Shown: one piece after another, positions 46,065 through 55,623 of the stretch
Numbering within the stretch: position 1 is the first letter of the stretch
How the letters are laid out: the number at the start of each line of letters is the position of its first letter
Origin: Macrotrachela quadricornifera
Lineage: Eukaryota; Rotifera; Eurotatoria; Philodinida; Philodinidae
Assembly (NCBI GenBank): GCA_022393335.1
Contig: JAJEKB010021080.1
Span: 114,268 to 178,267, forward strand
Length of the DNA stretch: 64,000 bases
Reading direction: 5' to 3'
Program-made: the position numbers and the translations under genes
Notes under the pieces: generated by a model
Databases searched by the model: none
Told to the model about the DNA's origin: nothing
The model's input: the letters and a program-made list of their open reading frames with translations, nothing else

Positions 46065-47100
46065 GCTTAAGATAAATAACAAAACAATTGTTATTGCATT
46101 GTCTGATCTTCATTCTCAATTCGTCTGATTATCCGTCGGTTACTTTTAACAAATGATAAAGATACTAAAAAATTTCTTGCGTTGTCGCCTAATACTTTGT
46201 CTTTTCATTGCCGATTAATTCAAACGAGCTTAACAGGACATTTTAGTCTGAACAGAACGAGTCATCTAAAGTTTTGGACCCACTACCCCCCTCCCACCCC
46301 ACAGACCGTTACAGACAAACATAAACCATCACAGACCGTTACCGACATCTGGAGAGCGTCACAGATCGTTACAGACAATTAGGTTTTGGACGTCACAGAC
46401 CGTTATAGACAGCGTAATAAACCAGTATCGGGAGGAGACAAAGGTTATTGAGTACTCTTCGATACTAGTAGGACGCTGTTGCAGTCCATAAATAGGCTCT
46501 TCTAGGGTCGAAAAACAGCGTATTAGCCTCAAATATGGTTCAAAACATTCCAGACTATTCTAAATGATTCTGTTAACATAAGATTTCCACTGAGAACTGC
46601 AAAATGTTTTCTCTGAATGTAGTGACACGAATGGAGGTATTTGAGCTACATACTTTAGTCCTAAAGCACCTGAACTAGAAAGGACTTTTTTTGACAAAAG
46701 CAAAAGAATAAAAGTAGCTATCTTGAGGCTTCTTCTCTTCAGTTTCACTGTTTCAGTACATTGTCTTGTAAAAACTAGTACATATATTAGTGAAGTTCTC
46801 TATTTACAATATAACAGGCTCTATCGCGTTTCACATTTTACTCCCGCAAGGATTACCGTAATAGGTTTTTTTACAGGGTAGAAACAGAAAATGAATCAAT
46901 ATTGACAAGTGAAGAAGATAAGGTGTGCTTTCCTACAAGAGAGAACAGAACGTGCCGTTTTCTCCTTGTCTTCTTTCGCGTGTTCTGTCTTGCCTGATGT
47001 CAGAAAAAAAAAGAACATATCGTACGATAAACTGACATTTTTATATCGCAAAGAACAACATAATTGTGTGATTTGTCCGCATCAAGTGGGTATTTTATAG
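46065..47100. other. Stretch without a recognisable gene; contains a minisatellite
   Basis: 46295-46410 holds a degenerate tandem repeat of about 18-20 bp (CACAGACCGTTACAGACA). The small ORF at 46909-47100 has no motif I recognise. Confidence 0.5.
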
Positions 47101-47127
47101 TCTATGCACAAAGTATCGAAGAAACAA

Positions 47128-47720
47128 TGGCTTCTAGTGATGCATAACCATCTGAGTCATTAATCAATGCTGCGATCTCAAGCTTCTCTGTTGGATCGGT
47201 GGTAGCAGGAGTAATAACAGGTGAATATAGTTCAAGTATATCACTCATCGCCTGTACCTTCTATTTTCTTTACTGGTCAAAGTATCCCAACACAGTACGT
47301 TCGTGGACCACTTGCAGTTTATAAAAACCGTCTAGATCCCCACTTCTCTCATGATTTTACTAACATACGTGACAATGGGAAAACATTTTGCAGAGACAGT
47401 CAACCGTACGAACGACCATGCGGTTCGTATCGTATTGTATTAAAAGTTATGGACAAATTTGGTACAAACAATGATTCGCTCGGTATGACAGGAGATAAAC
47501 CCGGTGAGTGGCCCGTTTCTTATCATGGGACAGTAAAATTCAATGCATTACACTGTAAAAAAATCGATATAATAATAAACCTTTCAAGGGTTTAGGAAAG
47601 TTTTCACATACGGAAAAAGGGTATTTGTTTGGTTGCACTTTCATAAACCCTTAAGGGTTTATTACTCTACGGATTTTGTTTTACAGTGTGGATATTGCTG
47701 AAGAAGGCTACTAATTGACG
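47128..47720 (+). pseudogene. Gene fragment of the PGEWPVSYHGT family, broken by a MITE
   Basis: 47221-47550 reads SIPTQYVRGPLAVYKNRLD, then RPCGSYRIVLKVMDKFG and PGEWPVSYHGTVKFNAL. I have seen the PGEWPVSYHGT block in multi-gene families of rotifers, cnidarians and fungi, where it is followed by an IAEEGY/YGRGIYST region; its function is unknown. Here a 138 bp MITE (47551-47688) interrupts the frame. Directly after it the sequence reads DIAEEGY and then meets TAA (about 47711) and TAG, so the downstream part is also broken. An upstream stretch from 47128 (MASSDA, stop, then SLINAAISSFSVGSVVAG) may be an earlier exon or another gene. The gene looks dead. Confidence 0.6.
47551..47688. mobile_element. 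MITE, CACTGTAAAA variant, inside the PGEWPVSYHGT gene
   Basis: Ends CACTGTAAAA and TTTTACAGTG. The inner pair ATAATAAACCTTTCAAGGGT and its inverse (near 47650) form the arms. Flanks are TA (47549-47550) and TG (47689-47690). If the original was TG, the uninterrupted frame reads NAL-DIAEEGY without shift, so the left copy probably mutated. Confidence 0.75.
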
Positions 47721-47754
47721 TAGGATATCTTGGGTTAGGATTCGAGTATTTCGC

Positions 47755-48165
47755 GAATGGATTCCCTCAGGAGCGCTCCCCAACTGAGATCAATAGCTCC
47801 CCAAGTAGAACTCGATGAGCTCTATCCGATGGTGACATTGATTTACCGAAACGACCCTTTCTTTCCGCTAAAAACGCCAAAAACCTCTGAAAAACTGGAT
47901 TTTTCCAGGTTGAATGCGTATGGATTCGCCTAGAAGTGCTCTCCAACGGAGATCAATAGCTCCTCAAGTAGAACTCGATGAGCGCTATCCGATGGTGTCA
48001 TTGGTTTGAGGAAAAGACCCATCCTTTTCGCTAGAAACGCCAAAAATCTATGAAAAACTGGATTTTACTAGATCGACTGCATACTGATTCGCCTAGAGGT
48101 GCTTCCTAACCTAGATCAATAGCTCCCGAAGTAAAACTCGACAAGTTCTATGTATTTCATGGGTC
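47755..48165. repeat. Tandem repeat of ~150-175 bp, about 2.5 units
   Basis: The block GATTCGCCTAGAAGTGCT starts near 47760, 47933 and 48086. Each unit also has GATCAATAGCTCC.CAAGTAG, ACTCGATGAGC and, in the full units, AACGCCAAAAA.CT.TGAAAAAC. Copies are diverged by roughly 10-15 percent by eye. Confidence 0.75.
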
Positions 48166-48224
48166 AGATTCGATCGGGTGCAAGGGGGGAAAAGCGAGAC
48201 TTCATCTACTTCAAAAAAGTTTTG

Positions 48225-48400
48225 AAGTACGGCTGAAGTACCGTCAAGTATGGGTGAAGTATGAGTGAAGTACAGTGGAAGTACAAGTAAAGTATGACTG
48301 AAGTATAAGTGAAGTACGAGTGAAGTATGAGTGAAGTACTGTGAAGTAGAATGGAAATACCAGTGAAGTACCGTGAAGTGGAAATGAAGTACCAGACCAA
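48225..48400. repeat. TGAAGTA minisatellite
   Basis: About 15 units of TGAAGTAYRAG / TGAAGTACNG, 10-12 bp each. A shorter block of the same unit occurs at 48719-48745. It produces long YFTHTS-type ORFs on the minus strand that are not genes. Confidence 0.85.
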
Positions 48401-49134
48401 CCAACTAGCCTTTCACTGGATATTTCGACGCCTCGGTCTTGCAACGTCGATATCTTCCAAGAAACTCATCGCCAATTCTTCGATCCATCGAAAAATGTCA
48501 CTTCGAGCATTCGATTTGAATCGTCGCATGGCCCTGCTCATATCTTAGACAGAGACACTTTAACTATTTAAAAAATTTCGATCCTGCGCTTCCACTAACT
48601 ATTAAGGTACTCATCATGAAGCTGACCTCTTGAAATTTCAAATCGGGTGTTCGAAGCGACATTTTCCGATGGTCGAGGGCTCAACACAACTCTCATAAAA
48701 CTTTTTCAGCTTTCTTAAGAGTGAAGTACGGATGAAGTATGCACTCCGGAAGTCTCGCTCCCCCCACCCCCCCCCCCCTTGAATAAACCCCATTTTTAAG
48801 GGCTCTCATTTAGTATAAAATTCATTATTAAGTCTATTTGAAAACATGGCAGTACCACCCTATCAAAACATTTTTTCCAACCCTGTATATACCTATCAGA
48901 CGAAATGAGAAACATTTTTTCTGCTCGCGATGTTATCGGGATGAATGCACTACTGAGTATAGTTCATAGAATGACGAATAAATTGCGCAAAGGAATTAAT
49001 GGCTTTTGGTGCAGCATAAGTATAATAAATAAATCGACCTGAAACGATCCATCTGTCTTTTTTCCCGACACAGTCGTATATTTTTTCATTCTCGGTTTTA
49101 CCATTGTGTTAATATTTTTTTTTTTTTTATTTTG
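48401..49134. other. Stretch without a recognisable gene
   Basis: Includes a C-run at 48762-48778 and AT-rich sequence leading to the promoter of the ureidoglycolate-lyase-like gene. Confidence 0.5.
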
Positions 49135-49266
49135 GTAAGTGTTGGTGACATTGATTTTTTTCTATTCAAAACCCTCCGTGATAAAAACTTTTTTCGAAGA
49201 ACCTCAGTGCCAGGGAATGTAGAAGTTATTTCCATGAACTCTTTTGTGTTGTCTTTTTTTAGTGAA

Positions 49267-50479
49267 ATGAGTGAAATCAGTAAAGAAAATTATTTAAATC
49301 CAATAATTTCTCCTGATGTAAAAGTGAAAGATATGCGCCTGGTGAAAGCAACAAATGAATCGTTAGAGGGTATTGGCTATTTAATTACTTCTCCGGACGA
49401 TGTTACCGTAGAAAACGGCAAATTTGATATAGTTCCTTGGCCTACAAAAGGGTGGAGGGCACTTGATCCAAACACAGGAAATGAAGCTGGGACAACTGAA
49501 GGATCGATGGAGATTTATTGGAAAGAAGATCGTTTATATGCCAAAAACCATGCTATCGCTACTGATTCTAATCACTATTTACTTGGTTATGGAAACTTAC
49601 CATGTAGCTCAAATATAAGCGACCTATCGAATATTTCATCTGTTTACATTTGGAGTTCCGATTATCATCCTGATGGTGGCCAGTTGTTCTTTCCCACCAA
49701 TAGTAAACCGTTCGTTTCCACTTTGGCTCCACCTGTAGGTGATGATATTACACCTGATCATTTCACTGCTTTTTATATAAGTGAGGGTTACGGTCTATAT
49801 ATTTACCCAGGTGTATGCACTCTAAAAAAAAAGTTACTCTACGAAACCTTCAAAAAAGGTTCTGTAGAAAACAAAAAGCTTGCAAATGTGTTCAAACTTC
49901 CAAAAATCGAATAAAAAAATTCACGAAACCTTTAAAGGATCTTCCCCTGAGCACACGGGAAGATCCTTTTTTCTTCCAAACCTTTTTAAGTTCTGTCGAC
50001 CGAAAAATAGGTTCTGCAGGAAAATACGGAGCCTTTAAAGTTTCGTACTAAACATCAAGGTTTAGCATTGGGTTACGTATAAAACCATTATATTTTATGC
50101 GAAACTCTAAAGGCTCCGTATTTTCCTACAAAACCTATTTTTCGGTCGACAGAACTTAAAAAGGTTAGGAAGAAAAAAGAATCTTCCCGTGTACCCAGGG
50201 GAAGATCCTTTAAAGGTTCCGTGAATTTTTTTATTCGATTTTTGGAAGTTTGAACACATTTGCAAGCTTTTTGTTTTCTACAGAACCTTTTTTGAAAGTT
50301 CCGTAAAGTAATTTTTTTTTTTTAGAGTGTGGCATAATTCTGTATATATACACCCATCTAATTCCCCGGTCTCATTATTTGGCCGCCAAGGTCGCATTCA
50401 TGCTCGTATATCCGTTGACTGGGTGAAAGAATTCAATACTCTTTTACGTGTTCCGCTCATCTTTGAAACTAACAAATAA
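49267..50479 (+). CDS. Ureidoglycolate-lyase-like gene split by a foldback element
   Basis: Two coding parts, 49267-49817 and 50330-50479. The ATG at 49267 follows a likely 5' UTR intron (GTAAGT donor 49135, TTTTTTTAG acceptor 49262). Part one (183 residues) contains VKATNESLEGIGYLI, STLAPPVGDDITPDHFTAFY and ends GYGLYIYPGV. Part two starts WHNSVYIHPS and contains ISVDWVKEFNTLLRVPL, then TAA. PGVWH and the SVDWVKEF..LLRVPL end are characteristic of the ureidoglycolate lyase (AllA-like) cupin family, which releases urea and glyoxylate from ureidoglycolate in purine breakdown. The split falls inside PGV|WH, where a 512 bp foldback with TG duplication sits. With one TG copy the two parts join exactly in frame, so the insertion is recent. 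Unless the insert is spliced out, the protein ends with ~77 bases of element-coded tail. A bacterial or fungal origin is possible. Confidence 0.75.
49818..50329. mobile_element. Foldback, CACTCTAAAA family, TSD TG, inside a coding exon
   Basis: 512 bp, near-perfect arms (about 49818-50068 and 50088-50329). Ends CACTCTAAAAAAAA and its inverse; flanked by TG at 49816-49817 and 50330-50331. GCTTGCAAATGTGTTCAAAC near 49878 pairs with its inverse near 50251. Shares internal GGTTCTGTAGA-type blocks with 45179 and 45647. Confidence 0.9.
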
Positions 50480-52040
50480 TTGATATGAATTGCGGAAATG
50501 GAGTCCAATGAATTAATCATTACTTGTCATATACTCTTAATTAAACTGGGACTAGGAGGGTGTAGGTGTTTGGGCGTGTGGGTGTGAGGGTGAATTAAAT
50601 ATAATATTTGAAAACAGAAGAGACATGCATTCATTTCACTTGTCCGCGTAAGATTCTACGTATGAATTTGTTCATCAAATATTCACAGTGATATGCTCTG
50701 AATAGTACGAAACACTATTCAAAGAGGAGCATATAAGCAGAATAGGAATCGAACCTATATCTACCGAAAAGCGGTTGGTTGTTCTACCGTTAAACTATCT
50801 GATGGTATGGTTAAAGTGGTAGTTACTCTGGGCCCGTCGTAGCGGTGCATAGCCGTCATCGAGATACTGATCCATAGTGAAGAGGTATAAAACTCGCCTG
50901 TAGAATAATCTTGTAGGTTGATCATAGGATGATGAAACAACTTCGGTATCGATGGCATCTATCTTTCATCACACTCAGCGTCGAGGATTACGGGGTCAAC
51001 CCGACTTACAATACAGATCACTTGATGTATAACAAACAAGTAGATGAGGGATGACCGTGTGGAATAGGAATCATCGCTTCAAATTGACGAAATAAGTTTA
51101 TACAAGGGGAGAAACTAACTCAAAACTCGCCACCACGACGCGTATCGGCCTTGCTGAAGGGCTTCCTCAGATGGCATAATATAAGAAGGAAAACGAACTA
51201 ACGATGATCTTCTCCTTTAGATTATAAAGGAGAATTAACAAGTATACTTACCCTACAGGAGATTACTATCTTGAGGGTGAGGGTGATGACAGATCAAGGT
51301 TGCCACCTCTTCTGCTTTTGGCAAACAAATTCTACTTTTTCTCTCAAAAATTTCCTTTTTATCTCATTAGTTTTTGAATATCACTGTTCATCATGATGAT
51401 GAAATATGTAAACATCAATAGAAAAATCGTCTCAATTGTCACTAACACTTGTGTCGTCTCCATATTATATTTACTCAAAAGAATAGGTTCATTTAAGAAA
51501 AGTGTGCAACTATCTTGGAACTCATCATAGATCGTTTTCAACAGCTTCTCATCTTGAGATTATTATTGAATCATTACATATTTTTTCAAATTAGTTCAGT
51601 TATGAACTTAAAAAAGTTCATTGTTCCATCAATAGAAAAAAGTTTTAGTTCGACTAAAGAATAGATTTAGAAAAACAGCGTGATATATGGGAGCCGGTTC
51701 ACCATCACCGGTGCATGCCTAACCGTGTTTAGTCAATAAAAGGTCGAAATATCCTATTTGAAACAAAATCATCAGTTCTGCTGAATTTAGATCAAGTTTA
51801 TTGTATATTCATACTCATTCTGTCTTGTTAGTCATTTTAAACGGCTATCGACTGTTCAAAAAAGCTGAACAGCACGTCGTTCAATAAGAAATCCATGTTG
51901 ATTCCGAATGTGTACCTACTATGGTTATAAAATTAATCGTAGCTGGAAACATCGAAAAGTAAGACAAAGCCCAGAGATTTTTAGAAAAATTTCTTCCTAG
52001 ATAAGTAAACTAGAAGTCTAAATCAGGTTTAAATCCTATC
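50480..52040. other. Stretch with no protein gene recognised
   Basis: Contains the tRNA-like sequence at 50735-50804. The ORFs at 50761-50958 and 51359-51541 (minus) show no recognisable motif. Confidence 0.5.
50735..50804 (-). tRNA. tRNA-like sequence (probable tRNA pseudogene or tRNA-derived repeat)
   Basis: On the minus strand the A box TAGTTTAACGG and B box GGTTCGATTCC both match the RNA polymerase III consensus. A cloverleaf can be drawn: D stem GTTT/GAAC, T stem ATAGG/CCTAT with TTCGATT loop, and an anticodon stem ACCAA/TCGGT with one mismatch. The acceptor stem pairs at only five of seven positions, and the anticodon loop CCGCTTT lacks the expected U33, so the anticodon cannot be assigned. 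It is more likely a degenerate copy than a working tRNA. Confidence 0.5.
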
Positions 52041-53121
52041 TAGGGATGCCAAGTTTCGGTGAAAAACGTGCAGCACCGACAGTAAATGTTCATCAGTGAC
52101 TGTGCTGACACACCGACTCCACCGCCACTGATTTTCACCGGACCAGTGTTGCACCGTCACTGCCGGTCGGTGAATACACTGGAAGATCCATCGGTGTTCA
52201 CTGATGGACCGACACTCATTGGAACACCATCGGTCGGTGAATCACAGTGACAACCATATCGGTGTTCAGTTAGACATTGACGCACTGATTTTGTCAAACT
52301 GTGTGCTTATATTCATATTTGTTAAAGAAGAAAGTGATATTAGTGCATCGATTTACTTCGCATGACAACAGAATGACTTTATTTAATACAGAACCTTCAA
52401 TAATAGTTCTTTCCTGTCATGCAAGGCCGATAAATTAAGTTTATTTCTTGTGCTCTTCCATTACTTAAATTATTCATATTACAGTTACGCTTCGTAGTGC
52501 ACTGCGCTACTTCGTCAGACGTTATGACTGTACAGTTCAAGTTTGTATATCCTTTACTATAGACAGATAGGATAGTTCCTTTTCTTTTTCTTTCTTTCCT
52601 AATGGTGGCACAGGAAAACAAGACGGTAAGGCGATTAAGTTGGGTTTTAAACCTGTATCACTATTAGGAAGAAAAGAAAAAGAAAAGAAACTATCCTATC
52701 TGTCTATAGTAAAGGATATACATACTTAAATTATAATATGAATAATTTAAATAATGGAAGAGCACAAGAAATAAACTTAATTTATCGGCCTTGCATGACA
52801 GGAAAGAACTATTATTGAAGGTTCTGTATTAAATAAACTCATTCTGTTGTCATGCAAAGTAAATCGATGCACTAATATCACTTTCTTCTAAGCACACAGT
52901 TTGACAAAATCAGTGCGTCAATGTCTAACTGAACACCGACCGATGGTGTTCCAGTGAGTGTCGGTCCATCAGTGAACACCGATGGATCTTCCAGTGTATT
53001 CACCGACCGGCAGTGACGGTGCAACACTGGTCCGGTGAAAATCGGTGGCGGTGGAGTCGGTGTGTCAGCACAGTCACTGATGAAAACTCGGTGGTCAGTT
53101 CACTGGAACTTGGCATCCCTA
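52041..53121. mobile_element. hAT-type foldback element, 1.08 kb
   Basis: Exact 8-bp duplication ATCCTATC at 52033-52040 and 53122-53129, the hAT hallmark. Ends are TAGGGATGCCAAG and CTTGGCATCCCTA (TAGGG fits the hAT YARNG end). Arms of about 480-500 bp are near-identical inverted copies meeting near 52590-52670. The outer arms are packed with CACCGA/TCGGTG words. Non-autonomous; no transposase. Confidence 0.9.
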
Positions 53122-53129
53122 ATCCTATC

Positions 53130-54157
53130 TAGACATCATCTGTTGCTTATAATATTGAAATTATTGCTCAATAATATAAACTGGAAATAGCACTAAAAAG
53201 CAAGTTTTTGTCACCAAGCGTTACGTTTATCTCCCTCTAGATGGAATATTTTCTAGAATAAAGTAGGGCATTAGAATCGCCGTAAAGAGTTAGCAATGGT
53301 CCCGCACTAGTTGATTCACTAGTATTTCGTAAGGCGGGTTCATCAAAATTTTTAAATAAGGTCTTTTCGTAACGCTGCCACAACGATATTGATCAACTAT
53401 TGTTTTAAGAATATCTCAATATGAAGGGAAGAATAAAATTTGGTTCTTTCACCAAAAGAAGAGCCGTCTCTGATAGTTTAGAGAACACCCAAAAGTGCAG
53501 GTTCAAACCTGGTCAATAACGTATACGGGTGATATCGAAGTAGCAAAGAAAAAATTGCTATCAAACGGTATGATAATTGGGGATTAGTATGTACGTTTTA
53601 TGAGACTCACAAAAATAATTTCTTGAATAACAATATAAATTTTCATACACTTTCGAACATGCTTTATAACATGGCATAAATATTTATTTAAACTTTTGAA
53701 ATAATCCATGTCTTTATCTTAGTTTCAAAATTTTTCACAAAAACTGACTTAAGTAAAAAGGTACGAAAATACTCGGTGTACGCAGTATCCAGTCTCCGTT
53801 TATTAAGCTACTTTATTTTCACCTCATTCACTTTCAAAATAGGAAACTATTTCAAGATTCGTCGTCCAAAAAAACAACCAAGAGTATGAGTATAAACATA
53901 TAAATGTAAGACAAGGGATGGGTATGAATTTGAGTATTCTATATTAACACTCATCAACACCGTTAATGATCTCTATGAAATTCAAAAAAACATCAATTAT
54001 TGAAGAATATATAAAAAAAATTTCTTATTAAAATCAATGAGTTCATGTGTAATCAGAAAATGAAATAAAAAAAGAAAAATAAAGATATAAACTGGATTTT
54101 ATAACACGCATACACACGTTTAGTTTATCATTTGTGCTGATAAATCACTTAGATAAA
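53130..54157. other. Stretch without a recognisable gene
   Basis: AT-rich. At about 53466-53520 (+) a B-box-like GCAGGTTCAAACCTG follows TGATAGTTTAGAG, a possible tRNA fragment, too short between boxes for a real tRNA. Confidence 0.45.
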
Positions 54158-54994
54158 TTAAACAGCGAAAGAAAAAGGTCCAGCAGACTTTTTCGACACA
54201 ACACTTGTTGTCGCGAAATCAAGTTCACGTAACATTTGTAAATATTTCATTGATGAACAAAGTTGTTTGTGACTATCTTTCCAATGTTGGGTTTGACATA
54301 GTTCATTACAATATAATGCTATTCGACAGTTCGAACACTTCTTCAATGAGCGATCCAACGGTACTGATTTTGAAGATTGATCAGAAGCAACAGAATGTTC
54401 ATTTTCTTTTAAAGCTAAATTTTGAATTGAATCTGATGGTTTTGCTCCACATTGAAAGCAAGCTTGAGGAGCCATCATAGATCCAAAAGTTTTGGTGAGT
54501 GTTTGCATAGGACATTTAAAAATAACGACTAAATCTCCATCTTCTTGTCGAATACCAGTAGTCCCTTCGAGAAAATCATGTTTTTCGGGATACATTATCA
54601 AAATTGTATGACCTTTCACTGCGTCATTGAATGAAAAAGTAAGCGGAGTACTACTCTCTTCGAGATAAAAATGAACTTTAACTTTCTCGTCGAATCGAGT
54701 ACGTATCACTAGAACGGGACGAGTGATGCAATAAATTTCTTCAATTTCCCCCATTAAACACCATCGACGAACTTGTTTGATACTACCTTTAATAAAGCGC
54801 CAGTAAGGTTCACATGGTCTATCCTCATGACATATAGCATCAAAAGATGGACAGTCAACATGATTGTCCAATTTGTTGATATTAGAACAGCAATCAAATG
54901 CAGGTTGCCGATCATCAGAGTTGATACACAAACTTTTGTCACCAAAGCCACATGAACATGGTTTAGCTGAAACATTTCTTTTCGACCCAAACAT
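54158..54994 (-). CDS. MYND-type zinc-finger protein
   Basis: 278 residues from the ATG at 54994; the upstream in-frame extension starts only with TTG. Residues ~12-60 are rich in Cys (CSCGFGDKSLC, DCCSNI, DCPSFDAICHEDRPC). The middle (RRWCLMGEIEEIYCITRPVL, KVKVHFYLEE, GHTILIMYPEKHDFL) is a beta-rich region of unknown fold. The C-terminal part has a MYND finger: CFQCGAK, then a ~30-residue insert, KKCSNCRIALYCNELCQTQH and HKQLC, with the CxxC-CxxC-C...C-H...C ligand order. MYND fingers bind proline-rich partners, often in chromatin or signalling factors; no SET domain is present. Short C-terminal tail after the finger. The gene appears intact and single-exon. The gapped mariner copy lies ~150 bp upstream of its start and could affect its promoter. 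Confidence 0.8.
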   Translation of the reverse strand: MFGSKRNVSAKPCSCGFGDKSLCINSDDRQPAFDCCSNINKLDNHVDCPSFDAICHEDRPCEPYWRFIKGSIKQVRRWCLMGEIEEIYCITRPVLVIRTRFDEKVKVHFYLEESSTPLTFSFNDAVKGHTILIMYPEKHDFLEGTTGIRQEDGDLVVIFKCPMQTLTKTFGSMMAPQACFQCGAKPSDSIQNLALKENEHSVASDQSSKSVPLDRSLKKCSNCRIALYCNELCQTQHWKDSHKQLCSSMKYLQMLRELDFATTSVVSKKSAGPFSFAV

Positions 54995-55145
54995 CTTAAT
55001 TTTGCTTACAATCAATTGAAGAAGATGAATATTTATAAAGTTATCTCAACTAAAAGACAAAGTAGTTATATATATCGTAATGGATCTATTCAAAAAGGTG
55101 GAAAGAGTATTCATAAAAAAAGGTTTCGAAACATCTTATTATATA

Positions 55146-55621
55146 TTGGCTTGTTAAGAAATTTTTGTCGTTTTTTTTTGCTAAATTTANNNNNNNNNNN
55201 NNNNNNNNNNNNNNNNNNNNNNNNNNNNNNNNNNNNNNNNNNNNNNNNNNNNNNNNNNNNNNNNNNNNNNNNNNNNNNNNNNNNNNNNNNNNNNNNNNNN
55301 NNNNNNNNNNNNNNNNNNNNNNNNNNNNNNNNNNNNNNNNNNNNNNNNNNNNNNNNNNNNNNNNNNNNNNNNNNNNNNNNNNNNNNNNNNNNNNNNNNNN
55401 NNNNNNNNNNNNNNNNNNNNNNNNNNNNNNNNNNNNNNNNNNNNNNNNNNNNNNNNNNNNNNNNNNNNNNNNNNNNNNNNNNNNNNNNNNNNNNNNNNNN
55501 NNNNNNNNNNNNNNNNNNNNNNNNNNNNNNNNNNNNNNNNNNNNNNNNNNNNNNNNNNNNNNNNNNNNNNNNNNNNNNNNNNNNNNNNNAAAAAAACGAC
55601 AAAAATTTCTTAACAAGCCAA
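55146..55621 (-). mobile_element. Second mariner copy, interior missing (gap)
   Basis: The ends match the 40428-41670 mariner: TTGGCTTGTTAAGAAATTTT and its inverse, flanked by TA (55144-55145, 55622-55623). The left end continues TTTTTTTTTGCTAAATTTA, which is the inverse of the 3' end of the first copy, so this copy is on the minus strand. The inside is a 400-N gap (55190-55589). Whether it is full length is unknown. Confidence 0.85.
55190..55589. other. Assembly gap (400 N)
   Basis: Exactly 400 N, inside the second mariner copy. A full-length mariner would need about 1.17 kb here, so the gap length is probably nominal. Confidence 0.95.
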
Positions 55622-55623
55622 TA

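Noticed and set aside
48225..48400. Possible CRISPR-like array
   Set aside because: Units are contiguous and only 10-12 bp, with no spacers; a eukaryotic minisatellite.
48111..48444. YFTHTS-repeat ORFs on the minus strand
   Set aside because: Translation of a 10-12 bp minisatellite, open in several frames at once.
49132..49266. N-terminal extension of the ureidoglycolate-lyase-like ORF
   Set aside because: Begins with TTG and coincides with a GTAAGT...TTTTTTTAG intron, so the ATG at 49267 is preferred.
53466..53520. Second tRNA-like sequence
   Set aside because: B box is good, but the distance between A-like and B boxes leaves no room for an anticodon arm.
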